Assembly: GCA_018697195.1 (NCBI GenBank)
Contig: CM031858.1
Coordinates: 81,165,133-81,229,132 of the forward strand
DNA length: 64,000 nt
From: Certhia americana
Taxonomy: Eukaryota > Chordata > Aves > Passeriformes > Certhiidae
Reading direction: 5' to 3'
Position 1 is the stretch's first letter. Each line of letters starts with the position of its first letter. Positions 12,601 to 24,077 of this stretch are shown in pieces. The notes under the pieces were generated by a model, which saw only the letters and a program-made list of their open reading frames with translations, was not told where the DNA came from and searched no databases. A program made the position numbers and the translations under genes.

Positions 12601-13275
12601 TAGAATGACAGAATCAATAAGGCTAGAAAAGAACTCCAAGATCATCAAATCCAGCCTTCAATGGAATGCCACCATGTTTACTTAGCCACATTGTGAAGTT
12701 GTGAAGTACCATCTCTACTCATTATTCAATATTTCCAGTGAACTACAATGGTGAAATGGTGACTACACCACTTTCTTGAACAACCAGTTCCAACACTCAA
12801 TCACAGAATTACACAGAACAAGCTGAGTTAGAATCATCAAGTCCAACTCTTGGCCCTGTACAGGCTGCCCTGGGGAGCCTGTTCCAGAACCCAACCACCC
12901 GCTGGGGAAAAAACCTTTTTCTAATATCCAACCTAAACCTCCCCTGACACAACTTCAGACCATTCTCTGTGTCTGTCACTGGTCACCCCAGAGCAGAGAT
13001 CAGTGCCTGCCTCTCCTCTTCCTCTCAAAAAGAAATTGTAACCACAATGAGGTCTCCCCTTCTTCAGGCCAAAAAATCCCCAAGTGACTTCTGCAGCTCC
13101 TCACACAGATTCCCCTTTTAACCACTGTTTCAGTGAAGAAATTTTTTTTAGTCCACCCAACCTGGACCTCCCCTGGCACAACCTGAGGCTGTTTCCCCTT
13201 TTCCTATAACTTGTTATTTGGGAGAAAGAGGACAACCCCCACCTTACCACAATCTCCTTTCAGGTGTTTTAGAAA
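12601..13275 (-). mobile_element. Older CR1 copy split by a nested CR1
   Basis: The outer element is an old CR1 in minus orientation. Its first half (12601-12798) runs from AGAATGACAGAATCAATAAG through ATCATCAAATCCAGCC to CCAGTTCCAACACT. Its second half (about 13121-13275) resumes with TTTCAGTGAAGAAATTTTT and GGCACAACCTGAGGC, then AACTTGTTATTTGGGAGA. The two halves are consecutive in CR1 and are separated only by another CR1 (12799-13120). Confidence 0.85.
12799..13120 (-). mobile_element. Nested CR1 LINE 3' fragment
   Basis: A second CR1 in the same minus orientation, starting with AATCACAGAATTACACAGA and running through AGGCTGCCCTGGGGAGCC and CTTTTTCTAATATCC. It resembles the copy at 8085-8423. 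It interrupts an older CR1, so it inserted later. The right boundary is uncertain by a few bases. Confidence 0.85.
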
Positions 13276-14280
13276 CTTACTCTTTCTAAAATATTTAACT
13301 TGAGTATTAAATATTTCAATATTTTCTTCATGTATCAACATATATGTAAAAGATCTTACTTTGTTGGAACTTTTATGGAGATAAATACTGTAAATGCACT
13401 GAGACATCTGACTTCAATAAACACACTATTTTAACTCAAGTAAGGAACTAAAAATTAGCATGTATCTAGTATTCAGTTCCAGTTCCCATTCCACAGGCAA
13501 TTCTGCTCACAGGTATCTTCACGCTTGGGGCATCCTTGTTGCATCCTCACAAGAGGAAGAATCTTCTGGACTGTGAAATTCCTGCAGACCATACAACATC
13601 AGTGCAGTAAAACGAAAGAAAGCACAGCCATACATAGGTGGCAAGGAACATTCAGTCCCACCCCACAAAAATGACTGCAGGACTCAGCACAGCTTGGCCT
13701 CTGTCCCATTGACTGGTGATGGCAGGAGATTAATGGGGGATCTCAGAACCACCTGAGCCCTTTCACAGCCTTTGCTTGCAGGTTGTGGGACAGTCTCTGC
13801 CTGAGAGATTGCACCTGTCCCTAGAGTTACAAGAAAGAGGCTTTTACTCTGTTCCCAGAGACCTTGAAATTAAGTGTTTTCCTTCCCGTCAGCCATGAAT
13901 GGTTTCACTCCCCCTCAAAACACTGGCCAGGCTGTTCCTCCAGGAACGCTGTGTGTTTTATTCCAGGCTGGAAGTTCTGCATGGGGAACTCTGCTGAAGC
14001 AGTGTGACAGAGCAGTGTCTCCGATATGGTCATGCTGCCCAGTTTTCCCTGCAGACAGGACTCACCTAACACAGCAGTGAGCCTGCAAAGTGCCTGCAGG
14101 ACAGCAGGGGAAAACAGCCTTTTTCTTCCCAGACACAGGTTTCCTCTTGCTGCTGTTGTTCTGTGCCTCCAGGCATTTACTCTGTAGTACAGCTTGTCTC
14201 AGAGTAACCAGAAAACTCCTCTACTATGTTTATATTTTTTATTAGCTCAGAAGGGCTTGGTAAGTCTTAACACTTATATT

Positions 14281-14325
14281 TCATTAGTATTTGTGGTATT
14301 TCATTAATATTTATGGTATTTCATT
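14281..14325. repeat. 20-bp tandem repeat, about 2.3 copies
   Basis: Two adjacent copies of a 20-base unit (TCATTAGTATTTGTGGTATT and a version with two changes) are followed by a partial third copy. Confidence 0.85.
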
Positions 14326-14680
14326 TTGCAGAACTGGCCAAGACATGTTATCCTACACTTTTCTAACAAGCTACGGCTGCTTCATTCTTTGTGTAGAAAA
14401 CTGTAGAAAGAAAAGCATTTCAAATTAACTCCTTTGTGGAGCTGAGCTTTGATTCTGCCTTCTCTTGGATCCTTTATCAAACTCATATGATACTTGAAGA
14501 TACACAGAAGTACCACGCCACATTTCAAAGAAAGTCTTCCTTTTCCTTTTATCCACACCTAAAGACACTTTTATGAATACATGGATACCCTTCTGGAGTT
14601 TCTCAATCAAATGCTAAACATGTGACCTGAGCCTTCTTACTATTAGCTCCAAATAGCAAAATATCTAGGTTTTGTAAAGG

Positions 14681-14709
14681 AAAAAAAAGAAAAAAAAAAA
14701 AAAAAGAAG
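14681..14709. repeat. A-rich tract
   Basis: Almost pure A with single G interruptions. No associated retroposon body was recognised. Confidence 0.9.
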
Positions 14710-17700
14710 CCGAATAACACTCCTTTCAAAGGAGACTGAAAGGCTCTTTTTTATGAACAGATTGAATATGTTCCATTATCTGCCACTTTTGAATTTCAGA
14801 AAACTAATAACAATGGATTTTGCATAAGCCTCCCCCCTATAGTAATAGAAACAAAACTTCAAAACTTCTCCACGAGCCCAGTTCTGAGCTCTGGTGACTG
14901 CTGGCAGCATCTCTTGTTGCCAGCAGTTGGTCTGTCCACACACAAGCTGTCCCAAAGATGAGGCCTCGTACTAAAAGGCAAAAGAAAAAAAAAATTCCTT
15001 AACCCTCATATGTGAGAGGAAAGTACAAGATCAGGCTCAGAACATTATACATCCGAAACCTGTGAACCAACAAAAGCCCAACCGTGAGTCATTCCCGTTT
15101 TGCATCATCTTGCTTTCAAATTGCTCCCTGTGGAATTTAACAGACATAATAGAAAAATAATAGAATTGAAAAATGGGAACTATTTCCACATAGTGGGTTT
15201 TTCCCACAGTGAATACAATTTGAATTGCTAATTCGCTGCCAGATGTGCAACCACAGACTCTGTGACAACAATCCTCTTCCTACAGTACTTGATTATTTCT
15301 TATTGTAACTCACTGAGTATGCTACAGGATTATATCTAGCCCAGGTTGGAGGGTTTCCATTTTTGTATTTAATTAAAGAACACTCAGAAATGGGTAAATT
15401 CAAACCTATGTGGCATAATATTTTAAATAATTTAGAAGGGTAACCTTCTGAGAAAAACTTCCTTTATGAAAACATTAAAGGTGAACTCCTGTCTCAAATA
15501 AGGCCTGTGGGAATTCTTCATTGCTTTCACATTCTCCAGAGATTTTCTTTTCTATTTAAAAAAATCTACTGCAATTTTTAGCAACTCTACCATTAGTTTT
15601 TAGTGCAATTCTACCTCAGCCCCAAAAGATAAACCTAATTCCACAGCATAATGACAGATGATACAGAAAGAACATGCAGGAAAATTCTTAGCAGGCAATA
15701 GAGCACTTCTCATAAATTGCTAACCACTCTCTCCCTGCCCCCCCAACCCAGCCTCAGCCAAAACAGAATAACTTGTCAAAAAATGTACAAGAACTGGAAA
15801 AGGTACGATATTAATGACCAAAATTCCAGTTTGGGAAAAACTGCAGCATCTTATGATCTATGTTATCCTGCTTGAAATCTATCTTACCGTACCTGAAATA
15901 AGCATACAGCATGTGCAAATAGGTATTTAACCAATTTTAGTAGCAGCATAGTTAATGATTTCCAGAAGCATAACACAACAAATGATGCTAGTTTGGGCAT
16001 TCAAAATCAAAAGTCTAAAAACCATTCATGAGTTAGGAGAACAGCTTGGGATTCAGGGAAAATCCAGGCCAAGCACTGGCTGTGTGGTGACCTTTGGTCC
16101 ACACCAGAGATGCTAACCCTGCATAGGGTAGATGTGAGCTGAGCTGCACATGTGCTCTCATGCCAGAGATGGTTTCCTTTGGCAATGCCCACACACAAAC
16201 ACCCCTTGCTCATCTAGCAGGATTTTCTATAAGTAAAAGGCTGCTTACACCTTTCAGGTTTATCATTATTTCAAAATCAACGGTGAATTTTAGTTGGTGA
16301 CCATGTATCACATCTCTTTAGAGGAAGAAAAAAGTGTTTTAATGAAATGTAATTTTACATAAACTTGATGTACATTTGGCTCATTTGGTGGGAAGCAACC
16401 AACATGTGTAAAGTCTTACAAGAGTTACTACTCATTCTCCTCTGTGAAGATGAAGAACTACCAACATACAGAAGTATTATAATAAAACACCTGATTTTTG
16501 TTGGTCTCTGTCACACAGCAATATTTTCCAAAATGTATAATGGAGGTTTGGGGTTTTTTATCTTTCTGTCTATTTCTTCCTGAGTAGTAGAACAGATTTT
16601 GAGTGTAACAGCACCTGCCAAAATGTCTGGATAGATCCAAATAGATGGTTTGATTGCTTGTACTCCTCATTCAACATTTTTTATTTTCAACTAACTGTCA
16701 CAGTTTATATTCCCAAGCATAAACATAAGATCATGTGACTAAAATTAAGATGATGGCAAGAGGTTTCTGTGCCACATACAAAAGTGAACATTAATGCCTT
16801 TTTCAAAACACTTTCTGAAATGTCCCCTGAAACCCAGCAAAAAGCCAGACTGAGTGAAAGACGATCAAATCTCACACCTCTGAAAAGAGATCTCCCTGAT
16901 GAAGGGCTGACATCCCTTTCCCTGCCTTTCCATCTGTTGACAGTGACCCGGGAGCCACCAAGATCCACAGCCCAGATCACCTCTTCCAGCACCAGCAGGG
17001 CTAAAGGACATGAGAGCTAAGCCCTTGATGACACTGAAAGATGTGGCACTGGAGACCTGCTGTCCATCACAGCTGGCACCTGAACTCACCGCTCCTGTGG
17101 TACTTCTCAGCAGGCAGCTGCCTGAGACAAAGACATTTCTTATTTCTTCCTCAGAGCCCTTGCCTTGAGACCTAAAGCTTTGATAAGATGAAGTACCACT
17201 GTGGCCTTACTGGCACCTAGCTTGGAGCTCAAGAATTTGGGAATATTGGGGCTTTTGGACCACTTCCTTGCCCAGCATACTTGAAGTCCAGTACCTCTTA
17301 TAAGCAACTGAAACTCAACAGGAACCCATTTTTCCAGAGCAACCAGATCTTTTGTAGCAGCACTCTTTGTTTCAACTTCCTATGGTTTCTCAATAAATTT
17401 TCCCTGAGGAATTTTTTCAGAAGCTTTACAAAAGGAAATTAGTGTCAATATTCCTTCTTGAGTATTCCTCCTTGAGAACATAAAATTGAATTTCCTAATG
17501 GGATGAAGGCATTTGCAGTGTTGCTTTATGCACTGTGGAATAAAACTCTAGTATTCTTCTAGGAAAAGGCAGTAAGGCATTCCAAAGTCCCATGTGCTAC
17601 GGACAAGTTATGCTACGAACATGTTATATGTCATAATTACACATGAAAGCTGTCCAGGACAACCAGTTTTGTTAGGCTATCATGGGATTTTAAATGCAGA

Positions 17701-18979
17701 TATATTTTTTAACATCTGGAGTCAGCCTGTGCTCAGATTGGTAACTAGGATCATCCCTGCATCTCTGAGGAGCCCTGCACACACACTTGATTTAAGACAC
17801 TAATGTGAAACATTGCTTAAAGTAGAACTGAAGATTGATGTGACCTTTACTCCTGGGCTACTGTCAGACTGAAAACACCCCTCCTGTTCCATATACTTTG
17901 CATTAAGCCATTTGTCTTCAAAGAAACTACTCTTCATCTGGTTTCTCTAGAAGTTGTACCACTTGAAACTAGATTAAACTTGTACAATTTTCTCATGTGG
18001 TCTTCAAATCTGTATTTGTCCATTCCAGTAGGACCTACATCTGTTATTTGACACTAAGTGCAAAGGATGTCATACTACCTGTCAGCTCCATGGAGGACAC
18101 AGTCTGCTCTGGCCATGCATTTTCAGCAGTATGCTACAGATCTGCATTGCCATTCTTTATGTCTACACACACTCATGGTCTTTATTAATTTTCTCTTTAA
18201 TCCATAGAAATTATGTTCTGTGCACTGACTTTTTCTTCAGTAACGTTATTTCAAAGGATATCCTTTTGTGCCAGGTTTACATAGGCATTAGTCACCTAGC
18301 ACTGCAGATGAATACAGACAAGAGCAGGCAGACAGCTAACCTGCCCACGCTCTTCTGATAATGCCTTTGAGTGCCTACCTCTATTAGTCTGGTTCATGCT
18401 CTGGTTAGCTCACCAAATTCCCTCTTAGCCAGCTCACTTCATATTTTCCATGCTCTATCTATTCCTTTCTGATGGCTAACCTTGAGCTGTAATCACTGTG
18501 TTTGAAGAATTCCCCCTTTTCTTAACATCTACAATTCTTTACCTTAGTCACTTTCTTTTTAAGCACAAACATGTATTTCCAGGGACATTTTCTAATGCAT
18601 TTGAGTATTTCTGTACTTTTTAAAGGATTTAAATTTTATTACTCTTGTTGTTTTGTTGTCTTTCTAAAAGACCTTTCACCCCCAAAAATTCCCTTTCATG
18701 GTTTAGTGTCACAATGTTAAGTTTCAGTACAATTATTTCCACGAGAATGCTTTGTATAAGATAATATGAAGAGACTAAAGCTGTCTGTGAAAATAATAAT
18801 TAAAAAAATATTCTGTACACTGTAGCAGCTGATGTTCTTCAAATCCTTTTTTTGACATGGGTTAACTTCAGCTATGTGCCATGAAAACTGAAAAGCAATA
18901 TGTGACAAGGAGAACTTCATCCCTTACCAGAAAATGTTGGACCCCTGATTTTTCATTTTTACAAGTCAATATTCTGAAG

Positions 18980-18982
<3 letters not shown>

Positions 18983-19030
<48 letters not shown>
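18983..19030. repeat. Poly(A) tract, 48 bases
   Basis: The longest homopolymer in the window. No polyadenylation signal with a retroposed gene body was recognised to its left, and CR1 does not end in poly(A), so its origin is unclear. Its length in the assembly may be inaccurate. Confidence 0.95.
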
Positions 19031-19033
<3 letters not shown>

Positions 19034-19539
19034 AATGGAGTTACACAAGTTCTGGCACTTTTTGTCATACATGACTTTTTAGAAAAGCATCATCCAGCAG
19101 AAAGTTCCCTCACCCAGAAAGTGGGAATCAAACCACTGGCTCCCTGCCCTTTACAAACAGTTGCAATTTCAGAAGACCAGCCTTTCAGTAAAGACAAATT
19201 CAGGTGTCAGCTCCATGGAGGATTCACTGTGCATTGCTCTGTGAAAAATTCTGGAAGATAATTCTCCCTAAACTGGGGTGAGTTGCCTGAAGCAGTTTCA
19301 TTGTGGCAGTACAGAGCCTGTGGAGCAGTCTGCAGTGCAGGGCAAGGAGAACACGGCAGGTCTGATGCCTTGGATACCTTCATGGACCCAGTGAGGAAAC
19401 AGGTGAGTGATGCCATTCCAAAACACCCACTCACAGTGTGCAGCACACAAGCAAGCCTAGGCTGCATTCAGAGAAACATTCCCACACTTATGTCAGTAAT
19501 TGTTCTCTGGAACTGGACAAAAGCCTCATTGAGCAACAA

Positions 19540-19601
19540 AAAACCAAAAAACAAACAAACAAACAAACCCAAAAAAAAAACCCCCAAAACCCAAACAAAC
19601 T
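19540..19601. repeat. A/C-rich low-complexity (CAAA)n tract
   Basis: An AAAC microsatellite followed by A- and C-runs. Low complexity produces a spurious lysine/asparagine-rich open frame. Confidence 0.9.
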
Positions 19602-22600
19602 ACAACAGAATATTCTTGCTAATATGTGCTGTACCACATGTAAGATCAGCACAAGCCATTTCTGCGGATCAGCTGCAGTGATTATTTTCAAACTGGCAAG
19701 AGAGTGTTCTTTGCCTTCTTTTCTCTCTTCCCCATCTCTTAATGCTTTCTCTATTGTCATGGCAAATTTCTAAATTTGCTTGCATTCTGCAGTTAGGTAA
19801 CACCAGATTTTGAAACTCTGTCTTTCTAAGTATATATATAATCCTGGTCACCAGGCAAAATTTGTTATTAAGTGATGTTAAAATGATGAGATAAAAATAT
19901 CTGAAATTCTAGCCGTTAGGCTAGTGGGGAAGAAGAATCAGTCCCCACGCAACAAGGTGAAAAGTATCACCATTAGTGATATGATACTAAGGTCTCAGTC
20001 AGGTCAGAAAATTTCACCAGAGCCATGATTTTATTTTCCCTTGTCTATTTTCAACCCCCTCTTTACTTTTAGGGTAAATACACAAACACTGAAGAATGAG
20101 AGGTTACCCTGCATGGTGTACAATTAGTATGTTATATGCTGTCATAGTTATTTTCCAAATATTTCAGTGTTAGTTTGGGCAAGGAGAGAGTAAATGAGCT
20201 GTACCAATCCTGTCTTTCAGGATTCCATGGACAGACATCAGGGCAAGAGAAAATGAGGAGATCAGCCATTTGGGGATCCTCTGCAGTCAATGATATTTAA
20301 ACTGCTGTTGTCTTGACAGTAATGAAAACAAGACAGGGAAGGTACAGATCTTCAGGCTACATGTGGTGACTAATAAATCAGATGTTGTAGAGTCTGGTTT
20401 ACTGCAGGAAGGTGAATTTAATGAAAACCCTGTGCCTGGCAGGAGGTTCTGCAGCTCACGGACAGACTATGGGGAAAATCCGCTTCTGAAGAAATGACAC
20501 AAAAAGCCACTATCCAGCCTTGGTAAATTGACTCTAAAGAGACAATTGATGTATTTTGGCAAAAAAGGGTGGAGGAAAATAAGTCAGGGTACCTCTGGAT
20601 CACAGCATTTTCAAGAGAATTGCTTCTACATCTTAAATTTATACATTTACACTTCAAGGACAAGGTAAAACTAATTAAAAACAAAACAGGCTCATTGTGT
20701 CCAATTTAGAGTGTTTGGAAGTTTCCTCATGTTACATTTTGTGAGCTGAGTTTTTTATTTACTTTCAGAATCAAAATATAGTGTTGTCTTACTACAATAA
20801 CTTGTTTCTCGTTTTGTCTCTTTTGAAGAAAACTTGATTTTGAAATTGTGAAAATGAACTGTACTGTACCTACATACCTGAGGTTATCAGATCAGGATAG
20901 TGAAAATAGTTAATAACCTCAGTTGGACAACCTTCCCTTCACCATCCCACTTCTCAAAAAGCAAGTTATTCTTCATTCTCTCCCCTGCCTCATGGAAAAA
21001 ACCTAAAACTTAGAAGAAACCAAAGTTCAGCTTATTTGTCCACAATGTGGAAAAAAAAATAAAACAAAGAAAGGCAAAAAAAAAGAAACTGAAAAAAACT
21101 TTTTAAAAGATAGAACATTCCAATAAATGCATACAACATAGCAATGTAGACAAACATTATCCTGGCAAAAGCCAACAGTAGTTTTAGTTCCAGCAGCTAA
21201 AAACTTTATTAGCACAACAAGTATGTGAAACTTGTTCTGTTACTTTGTAGCAGCAAAATTTTCTTATTCATGGATAATGTCCAATGACTTTATATTCAAA
21301 TTCAAGGGCAAAAAAACTCCCAAAAACATAGAAAGGGTGATGAAATGGAGTGAAACTTCCATTTTTTTATGTAATGTTCTCAAAAAAAGGCGGATTTCCT
21401 TTGCAAAATAATGAGAATTTGCCTTGATATCCCTGAGCAGGTGTCGCACCTGAAGCTTCTGCTTTCTAGCCAAAAGGTTTCTCCCACTCCATTCACATCC
21501 ATCTGGAAAAGACAGACTGTCCTGCTCTGCACTGCTGTGATTGGGGCACTTCTGTGAGGAAGGCAGAGAGAAAGTGAATTCATGTCTACTGCATCATACC
21601 TGTAGCTTCACTAGTTGCTGAATTCCAGAACATTTTTTACTTTGCGTACATAAAAAAATGAAGAAAACAGATTTTTATGCCAATTTTTAATTTCAGATCA
21701 AATGGAATATTTGCCTAAGTAGATGTCCTTTTTGTTTTGTTCTGTTGGGTTTTTTTAGGTTTTGAAGTATTAATGAAGAAGATTAACTTTCATATTCAAA
21801 CTGAAATTTTGTCTATTTTCTCTGAAGCTGAAGAGATAAAGAGCAACTTGCTTTCCAGGGAGGGGGATGGTGAAGGGAGGGCTGTCCAAAGAGGATGAAT
21901 TTGTTGCTTTCATAACCCTGATCTGATCACCTTTGCCAAACGAGCAGCTGCAGGATGAGGGCTGATACTTGTGCTGAACTTAGTCATACCTGCTGACTGA
22001 GGTGTGCAGGACCCCACCCCTGAGAGGGGGTGTTCCTGCAGCTGCTTACCCTCTGTTGGGAGGCAACCTTTTCAGAAGGGACAGCTCTGGGGCACTTGGC
22101 CCTTTATGCCACATGTATGGGGGAGCCAAACCTCCTGCATCATCACATACTTAAGACATGCTGAATCAATGGACCTCAGCAGAGACTGGAGCCCAAACCC
22201 CACACAATGTCAGGGCTAGTGTTGGGCTCCAGCCCAGGCACTGTACTAATACATGGGATAGGTGTACCTGCAGGATCCTCAAAATATCCTGTAATGTACA
22301 ATTGGATCTCACATGTTACGTGCTAGAGTATAACCACATCATATCCTGGCCTGGGCAGAAGAGTTGATGTGAATTATTTCTGTCCTGTGTTGCTCATTCC
22401 CACACTCACGCCATAGGTTGCTTCTCCCTCAGATGTGTTAATACGACCGTTTGTCTTTTTAAGAAATTTGCAACAAGCCAGATCACTAAAACTCTGTATT
22501 AAAATCAATCCTTTGGAGAAGAAGCAAAGATATTTTCAGGAAAAATCCTAGAAGTACATATATCTAAGGCACAAGAGAAGCCCCTCTCCAACCAGAACCA

Positions 22601-23250
22601 AAAACAAATTACGGCATTCTTTTCAATGCAAAGATCACTCACGTTACCAGAATGTGCAAGTTACTTGCCCAATTAAAATAATACAGGTTTCCTTTCAAAA
22701 CACTGCTGTTACAGAATAGTCACAGAACTATTTGTTATTTAAAAACAATCTGTTTTTGCAGATTGCTTATGCAAAAACTTCTTAGGTTTAAAACAAACTG
22801 TAGTAATATGGTAATCTTCAATATTGCGGTTCAAATGTCCCAATAATGCATTAACCAGAAAATCTTTCTCAAGTTTTTATCTTCTGATTTAGAGAAGAAC
22901 ACTTCTGTCCTTGCAATTAACTGAGTAACAGGCAAAAACTGAACCACAAAACTGGTACTGATACAAACCCCCAAAATAGATTATCAGCAACAAAACAAAT
23001 ACAAGAAGAACTCTGAAAAATGCTGATTTTAGCAGAGGATACCCCAAGTGCCAAGACTTGGCAGTCTTGGATGCAGGAACAAGTTTACATTTTGGGGGGA
23101 ACTAAAGGAAAAGAAAAAGAAAAAAAAAGAATTTTAAAAACCCAAACTCGTAAACTTTTAGCAACAGTTCAGAATTTCAAGGTGAACATCATAAAGTGCA
23201 GCAGGGGATGAACAGATCAGAAAAGAGGAAGGTTTTTTGATGCTGAACAG
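19602..23250. other. Non-coding intronic sequence
   Basis: No exon or clearly recognisable transposon. The segment 21990-22440 is somewhat richer in G+C and could be an unrecognised old repeat. A purine-rich patch lies at 23100-23135. Confidence 0.55.
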
Positions 23251-23583
23251 AACCATTACCAGCAATGCCCCTCTCGGACCCCAACAGATAGAGGGAAAAC
23301 AAGACCCGATTCAAAACTGATCGCGGGAAAACCGGCATCTCAACCTCCGTCTCATCTCATAAACCGGACCCTTCCTTAGCCAAAGGCGGAAAGTCAGGGC
23401 TGGCAACGCCAAGCGTCACACCCTTCTCTGCACCTCGCTGCCTGGGGTCCCGTCCCCCACGGAGCTGCAGAGCAGCACTCCAGGAAACGGGAGGGATGTC
23501 ACTACCCCCGCACGGCTGCTGCCCCCGGCTCCGCTCCGCGGTGGGGGCGGAGGCGGCGGCAGCTGAGCCGCTCTGCCCCGGGC

Positions 23584-23619
23584 GGGATGCCCGGGATGCC
23601 CGGGATGCCCGGAATGCCG
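23584..23619. repeat. 9-bp tandem repeat, 4 units, just inside intron 1
   Basis: Three exact copies of GGGATGCCC plus a fourth with changes (GGAATGCCG) form a GC-rich minisatellite about 20 bases past the splice donor. Read on the minus strand in the exon frame it would encode GIP triplets, a compositional accident if the donor is used. Confidence 0.9.
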
Positions 23620-23636
23620 GGGGCGCGGAGCGGGAT

Positions 23637-23645
23637 GCTCACCCT
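23637..23645 (-). other. Splice donor of ANKRD33B intron 1
   Basis: On the minus strand the last codon AGG is followed directly by GTGAGC, a good match to the vertebrate donor consensus. The intron begins at 23642. Protein homology to the ankyrin loop also stops exactly here, which supports the junction. Confidence 0.85.
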
Positions 23646-24077
23646 GCGGTTGCGGTCGGCCTCCCGCACCTCCTCCTCCTGGGGGCCTTGGCGGATGAGC
23701 GCCTTCAGCACGATGCTGTTGTTGGTGCAGCAGGCTCGGAAGAGACTGAGCGCCTCGGGACTGTCGCGCTCGCCCCCCTCCAGGGACCAGAGGTCCTCGT
23801 CGTCGTCGTCCAGCCCCCCGGGGGGGTAGAAGGAGTCGTCTGAGGCGATGCTGCAGGTGTCGGGCAGCTCGGAGAAGTCCTCGTACTCCTCGTAATCCTC
23901 CTCCTCTTCTTCCTTCTCCTCTTCCTCCCCTTCGTCCGGCTCCTCGGCGGCAGCCTCCGCCGCCCCCTGCTCGGGGCTGCTATCCGCCTCGGAGCCGGGC
24001 ATCTCCTTAGCGGCGGCGGGCGCGGGGCAGACCCTCTCCCCGGCCAGCTGCTCTCCGTGCCCCGACAGCAGCACCAT
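23643..24077 (-). CDS. ANKRD33B: ANKRD33B first coding exon (partial gene, 145 codons)
   Basis: This exon encodes the N-terminus of an ankyrin-repeat protein that I recognise as ANKRD33B. Its molecular function is poorly known; the paralogue ANKRD33 is a photoreceptor-associated ankyrin protein. Visible landmarks are a MVLL start, a highly acidic region at residues 45-67, the family motif DYEEYEDFSELPDT at 61-74 followed by SIASDDSFYP, a second acidic patch at 90-95, and an ankyrin-like helix pair at about 108-131 leading to EADRNRR at 139-145. The ATG at 24077 was chosen because it gives the family's MVLL start, is the first ATG in the open frame, and has a strong context (G at -3 and at +4). 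The exon ends in phase 0 after AGG and is followed by GTGAGC. The frame stays open past the donor to about 23502, but that part is low-complexity and looks intronic. The rest of the gene is not visible. Gene identity rests on remembered family motifs, not on a search. Confidence 0.9.

Larger units (their letters stand above)
13276..18982. other. Non-coding intronic sequence
   Basis: No exon recognised. It holds a small 20-bp tandem repeat (14281-14325) and an A-rich tract (14681-14709). Open frames are short and without family motifs. Confidence 0.6.
1..23642 (-). other. ANKRD33B intron 1 (inferred, partial)
   Basis: Because the gene runs on the minus strand and its first coding exon ends at 23643, this whole left part should be intron 1. 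I looked on the minus strand for the expected next ankyrin-repeat peptides (an exon starting with a TGLIVACYHG-like sequence and the GNTALITAAQ and ALMKAAMQG motifs) and saw none. The intron therefore probably exceeds 23.6 kb and runs past the window edge. It contains one solo LTR, CR1 copies and simple repeats, described separately. Confidence 0.65.

Noticed and set aside
18881..19261. Lysine-rich open frame of 126 codons
   Set aside because: It is created by the 48-base poly(A) tract.
21990..22440. GC-richer segment that resembles an LTR in texture
   Set aside because: I could not find matching TG/CA-type ends or a target duplication, so it is not called as a mobile element.
23502..23642. 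Continuation of the ANKRD33B frame past the donor (GIP repeats)
   Set aside because: A consensus splice donor sits at 23642 and family similarity ends exactly there. The continuation is a translated minisatellite.
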